From assembly GCA_023079485.1 (NCBI GenBank), contig CM041084.1:129716792-129780791 (forward strand): DNA of 64,000 bases, read 5' to 3'. This DNA comes from Archilochus colubris (lineage: Eukaryota > Chordata > Aves > Apodiformes > Trochilidae). The notes under the pieces were generated by a model that saw nothing but the letters and a program-made list of their open reading frames with translations, was not told the DNA's origin and did not search any database. Positions within the stretch are counted from its first letter, which is position 1. The number at the start of each line of letters is the position of its first letter. The translations under genes and the position numbers were made by a program. Shown here in pieces: positions 59,201-64,000 of the stretch.

Positions 59201-60867
59201 GAAACCTGCACAGTGTAAACAGCTTACTGTTTTGCATGGATGATGGTACCCACAAGTGTCCTCATCCTTCATGCAGGCTTCTGAATGTAATTTGTAAATA
59301 GTATTAGTTTTATACATTGTACATTTTTATGAAAGTCTGTTAAGATTATCAACTCTTAATTTCAGATGGAAACAAAGTGTGGATAAGTCACCTAAGCACA
59401 TTTTTTTCTTTGTCTTGATTATTTGAGGGTAATTTAGCTGTGTATAATCCTTTATTTCCTTTCCTTGTAGACTTTTTCAGTGATACTAAGTTATGAACTG
59501 GCACTGAGTTTGGGATAGGTGGGATGTTTTATAATTTCAGTTTGTTACACTTGGAGTTTAACTTGTTAAGTATCTTCTTAATAAATCTTCTGCCTAAAAC
59601 AATGATTCTGTAGTCACCTGAAAGGAGAAAGCAACAATTGAATATGTGAGTAAATTGGTAATTATTACTGGTCTTCTTATTTTTTCCAGTCTAATTAATA
59701 CACTTTAATAAGCTTTTGAAGTGGAAAATATAGTATTTTGATGAAAAACCAGTGGTAGCCTACTTAAGGCATTCATACAACCCTACCTGTAATGTACTAC
59801 TGTAGTACTACTAGTACTACTGTACATTCTGCACTACTACAGAATGTTATGTACTTAAAAATCCACTTGAGATTTTTTAAATGTCTATTGTGAAAATGAG
59901 TGTATACATAGTGTCAACAGCACAGTCAAAGAGAAAGAAACAAGCTAAAATCATAAATAGGTTTTGAAAGGAATACATACATACATGCGTGAAGTCTGTG
60001 GATATAAAGAAACATTTATTGAGTTTTTTAAGTTGAATTGCATGTCAGAAATGCAGTTTGGCGTGTATGTTGAAATTAACAGGGAACTCTTGTTGGGTAT
60101 GTTGGTGGGCTACCAAAAACAAGACACCTAAGCTTAGAGCTATAAATAGTGCCCTTCCTCCAGAGTCTGTAGTTTATTTGCACAAATAGCAATGGAAGCT
60201 ATGACTGAGAGCACCTGTTTGGTTTGTTCAGCTGTTAGCTTTATGTTATTTCTTGTTCTATTTAAAAAGGTGTGTTTGGACAGCAGGGAGGTAGGCTGCC
60301 TTTTCACCTTGTTCTAATTGCCACATACTGTGTCAGGTGAAAAACTACAGGAAGGCTGAGGTGGTGGCTTCTTTTCTAAGAGCAATAGAGCATGTTGAAA
60401 CTAAGCTACTGGAATTCAGTGTTATGAGTATAAGGAAGAACATGTCATAAATCTGCTTTATAATAGGAAAGGGAAAATTTCTCAGAAGAGTTCAGTGCAG
60501 ACAAAAGAAAGCTTCAGACATAACAGAAGGAAAGATGCTTCTCTGGGAGAGGGTCCAGAGAAATTGTCAAATTCAGAGTGAACCAGGAATCTGATACAAG
60601 GTTAAAGCATGAATGAGAAGGCTATAGTGGTGTTTTTGGCCTGTGTTTTAAGAAAAAGTTGAATGCAAGAAATCCTGCAACAGAAGTATGGACCCCAGTA
60701 ATGCCACCATTTGCTGAACAGTGCTTTTTTGAAGAGCTAAAAGGATACTCTTTCTTTGCCCCTGTTAAAAAATAAAAGGGCTGCCAGAAAATTCAATTCC
60801 TGGGACTGCAGGAAGCCTCTGGTCTGATCCTCTGGTATGATCAGGTTTAGTTATGGAACCAGGTCAC

Positions 60868-61130
60868 AGTCTTTAGAGCACTGTCCAGTCAGACCTTGCC
60901 AATCTTTAAGAATAAGAGTGCTGTACCTCTCTGTGCAGCTTGTACCTCTGTCCTCATTCCTCCTATCCAAGCAGGACCTTTCTTCTTTCAGTACATGATC
61001 ATTGTCTTTTATCCTCTACTGTGCACTGCTGGGAACAGCCTAGCTGCACCTTCTTCAGAACCTTCTCATATGTTCTGGAAGGGTGCTAGCATGTCAAGTG
61101 TATTACTGCTATTTTTCACCTTTTTAAACA
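60868..61130 (-). mobile_element. Very old CR1-like fragment
   Basis: Weak but collinear similarity to the antisense CR1 3' region: GCACTGTCCAGTCAGACCTT, then ACCTCTCTGTGCAGCTTGTA, TACTGTGCACTGCTGGGAAC and AGCCTAGCTGCACCTTCTTC (compare the usual ACAACCTCTCTGGGCAACCT and GAGCCTGGCTCCATCTTCTT). No 3' tail remains. The plus-strand open frame of 105 codons here (60896-61213) is an accident of this repeat. Confidence 0.55.
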
Positions 61131-64000
61131 TTATGGCAAAATTTTTAGCTGAGGAGTACAAGCTAGTGCTAAAATGCAGTGGTGGTGGCTCTGGAATCTG
61201 TTTCCTGTTCTAATTTTCCTCTGCCAACTAGATTTAACCTGAGTTTTGCTTCCATGAGTTCATACAAACTCAGTCACACTGTGGTCTGATTAGTAAGTGT
61301 GCTAGTGTATAACATTTAATACTTTTTGCTCTGAGCATCACCGTGGTAGTTTGACAGTTGTGGAAATATCAAAAATTCAGTCTGTCCTTTCCACCTTCAC
61401 ATTAAAGAATCCAACTTCTTAGGTTATTAGATCAGTTTATATAGTGAGATGTTCTGAGAGGGAAATGCCAATGCATACAATTGATAGAACTGAAACAAGC
61501 ACTAATTTGTCTACTAACTGTATAATCTTTTCTGTTTGAGGACATGGGATGTCCTTTTATCTTAAAAAGTAGAAGCAGCTACTTGTGAGCTACCAAGCAT
61601 GATAGAGGGATGTTTTTCTGTTTGCATACATGTAATGATGAAAGCTGATCTTGAGTGAGTTTACGCAATGTGTGTAGTCTCGATCAAATAAAAGTTGCAC
61701 CAAGTTGAAATTGTGACATACTAAATATCAGACAGCTACTTAAATTTTTGTTATTACAGTGCCTACAATACTAATAGTTTACAAAATGTACTAGTATGCT
61801 CTAAAATTATTTCTATGTAATGAACTTAAGTTAATGACATGGAAAATTTCTTTCAATTTGTGAGGTAATTTTTTTTTTCTGACAAGATAAGATTATAAAT
61901 ACCAATTGTATTCTTGCCATAGAAAGATAACAGAGTACTGTGTACTGCAATAGCAAGTACATAGTTTGTTATCATTATTGAATTAGGCTTTTTAAAAAGC
62001 TGCATAATTTGTCAGTATTTTAAACCTAGAGATTATAGATTCAAATCATGGTTTGTAATTGCATGGAGATTCAAGAAAAATATATTCTTCTCTAGGATTA
62101 TATCTTGTGGGAAAGTAGTTAACCTTTTGAAATGCAGACTTCTGTGACTATTGATTATTGCAACCCTTGCAGTAAAGACTAATGTTTTTTCTACACGTTT
62201 AGTCTACGTCATAATCACAGAATAAAATAATGCAAGGAGCATGCAATAAGATAATGGTAAGGACAGAAAGTCCAATGTTTGCTGAAAATACTAACCTGCA
62301 ATTAAAGTGATGTTGTGACCATTAATTGTTTAGTTTAGTATTAAATCTTTAAAGGTGGGCAGTTCTTTGGGACAAAAAAAGTATATCCAGTGGTAGGAAT
62401 AAACAGTAATATAAAAAGGTAGTAACAATAAGGCAGTTAGGGGAATATGAGATTATCAGGAAACTATAGAAGGCAAGAAAATTACCTTCTTTTTGTATGA
62501 AGTGTAACAGGAAAATGATGTATGGTGAAACAGATGTGATTGCTTTGATATGTTGTACTATTCTCAGAAAATATTCCTAGTTTTGAAGTCCTGCTGTAGA
62601 TTTATGTATTTTTTACAAATAATGATACATTACACATAAATGTGTTTTTTAAAAAGCTAGGATTCTAAGGTGATGTCGGAGTTCAATGTATAATCACAGT
62701 TCCTGGTTTTTGAGAATTCTGTCATATGTGAAGTAAGAGCTCCTGCATCTACATAACATCCTTCAAAATATAATTTAGAATCAGGGCTATGGTAGGTTCA
62801 GAGAAAGTAATCAGAATAATTTCCAGAAACACCTTTTTCTTAGTTGTAGATCATCTAAATAAGTGTAGTCCCCAGTCTGAACTTAGTTTCAGTGTTACTG
62901 AGTCATAACATTGGTATGGATACAGAGCAAACCAAATAAGTGTTCCACTTTTTTCCAGTTTTGTTTTGAGGGCACCATGATAAATAAATCCAGATGATAG
63001 GCTGATTTCTCATGTCTTTGCACCCTGGCTTTCTTGCTGCATCTCATTTACTACTTCTTCATTGGACTTCTTAATTCTGAATTCCATTTGTCTCTATTTC
63101 TGCTTTTCTTTTGATTTGATTGGTTAGTGAAGAGCAGTAAAATTCTCACGTGGTAGCCTCAGATGTTGTTTTCTTTTTAAAGATGATTTTTCTTAACTTC
63201 TTATAACCATTTTTCCCTCAGTTATTGCAGGGAATGGGGAGTGACTGTGTAGATACTATAGAAATCAAGAAGAAATGCAGCTCTTAAGTACTGTTATAGA
63301 AATGTTTTAAATCTAAACTGATGCAAAGGGTTTCTTTGAAGTATTCTGGTAATTTTTCAAACTTTCTGATTTAAGACATAGACATGCTTTTTCATGTGTT
63401 GTTTTTTTTTCTCAACCTGCTTTTCAAAGAAGCCAATGAAAAACAAGGTATCTAATATAAGGGAAACCAAAGCCTCTGCAATGGTGCAAGAATATATCAC
63501 TAATTAATAATGTTGGAACTCTCGGAGCTTCCTCTGAATCATACAGTATTAATTTCTCTTAGAAAACAGAGCCATACTACAACATACTCCAGCTAGGTTT
63601 ACAGTTCATATTAAGAAGAATTACATCAAGTTTCTTAACAAGAGTGGACTCATTTGAGAAAAAAACCCATTCTCTAAACGTGGTCGTAGCCCACTGTTTG
63701 ATAGCTGGGTCCATTCAGTGTTTTGACTTTGTATTTTCCGATCACTGGCTGTTGAAGGAGTGTGTTAAATTCTGTTGCTCCTCTAACAAAAAAATGCCAC
63801 AGTTTGGGGTGGCATCTACACTCCAAACTGATTTTGGATTGTGGAATTAGACTCTTTTCCAAGTACCTTCAGATTTGTTACCACTGTGAAGAATTAGCCA
63901 TCCAACTGCACTGTCGGGAAAAGGAAGAGTTAAATAAAAGCCTGGATTTGGGCAACTCAGAGAGATTAAGGCTGCTTTCTAAATTCCTTCTCAGAGAGGA

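Larger units (their letters stand above)
53539..64000 (+). other. VPS13B: Intron 17 of VPS13B (5' part)
   Basis: More than 10.4 kb of intron running off the window. It contains a short antisense CR1 (54447-54581), an AT repeat, a second copy of a 43-bp dispersed motif (55213-55255), an old sense CR1 (55735-56272) and a very old antisense CR1 (60868-61130). I saw no exon 18 and nothing recognisable in 56280-60860 or 61130-64000. Confidence 0.75.

Noticed and set aside
60896..61213. 105-codon plus-strand open frame
   Set aside because: It overlaps an old antisense CR1-like fragment and has no similarity.

Overview
The window is avian nuclear DNA. It is AT-rich and intron-dominated. It carries CR1 LINE copies with the bird-type 8-bp tail, including a long stretch of CR1 reverse transcriptase. 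It also carries a solo LTR of avian ERVL type with a 5-bp target duplication. I cannot place the bird to order or species.

The only recognisable gene is VPS13B (COH1, also called BLTP5B), read on the plus strand across the whole window. Fourteen coding exons were found by matching translated blocks to the human protein as I remember it. They correspond to human exons 4 to 17 (about c.292-2518, residues 98-840). All have AG/GT borders, all phases agree, and the 742 or so codons contain no stop or frameshift. The start codon, exons 1-3 and everything after exon 17 lie outside or were not seen. VPS13B is a very large bridge-like lipid transfer protein of the Golgi. This segment encodes the part just behind the N-terminal chorein helix, which in VPS13 proteins forms the start of the long hydrophobic lipid groove.

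Layout: 1-3768 intron 3 (partial). Exons 4-7 lie at 3769-13939 with introns of 2.1-4.4 kb; intron 5 holds a 1-kb antisense CR1. Intron 7 (8.4 kb) holds T/G-rich DNA, a CR1 tail and the solo LTR. Exons 8-16 lie at 22328-38368; among their introns are a CR1 endonuclease relic (intron 10), a CR1 whose middle is replaced by a pure T/G tract (intron 11) and an old LTR-like repeat (intron 14). Intron 16 is 15 kb and holds a 9-bp pyrimidine minisatellite and another CR1. Exon 17 is at 53354-53538. Intron 17 continues past the window end with three more CR1 relics.

No bacterial-type system, RNA gene, CRISPR array or second protein-coding gene is visible. The most checkable oddities concern splicing: a NAGNAG acceptor at exon 4, a frame-preserving 12-nt microexon candidate in intron 4, a run of weak donors at exons 11-13, and a read-through of exon 17 that could give a short isoform. 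The repeats add several structural curiosities.
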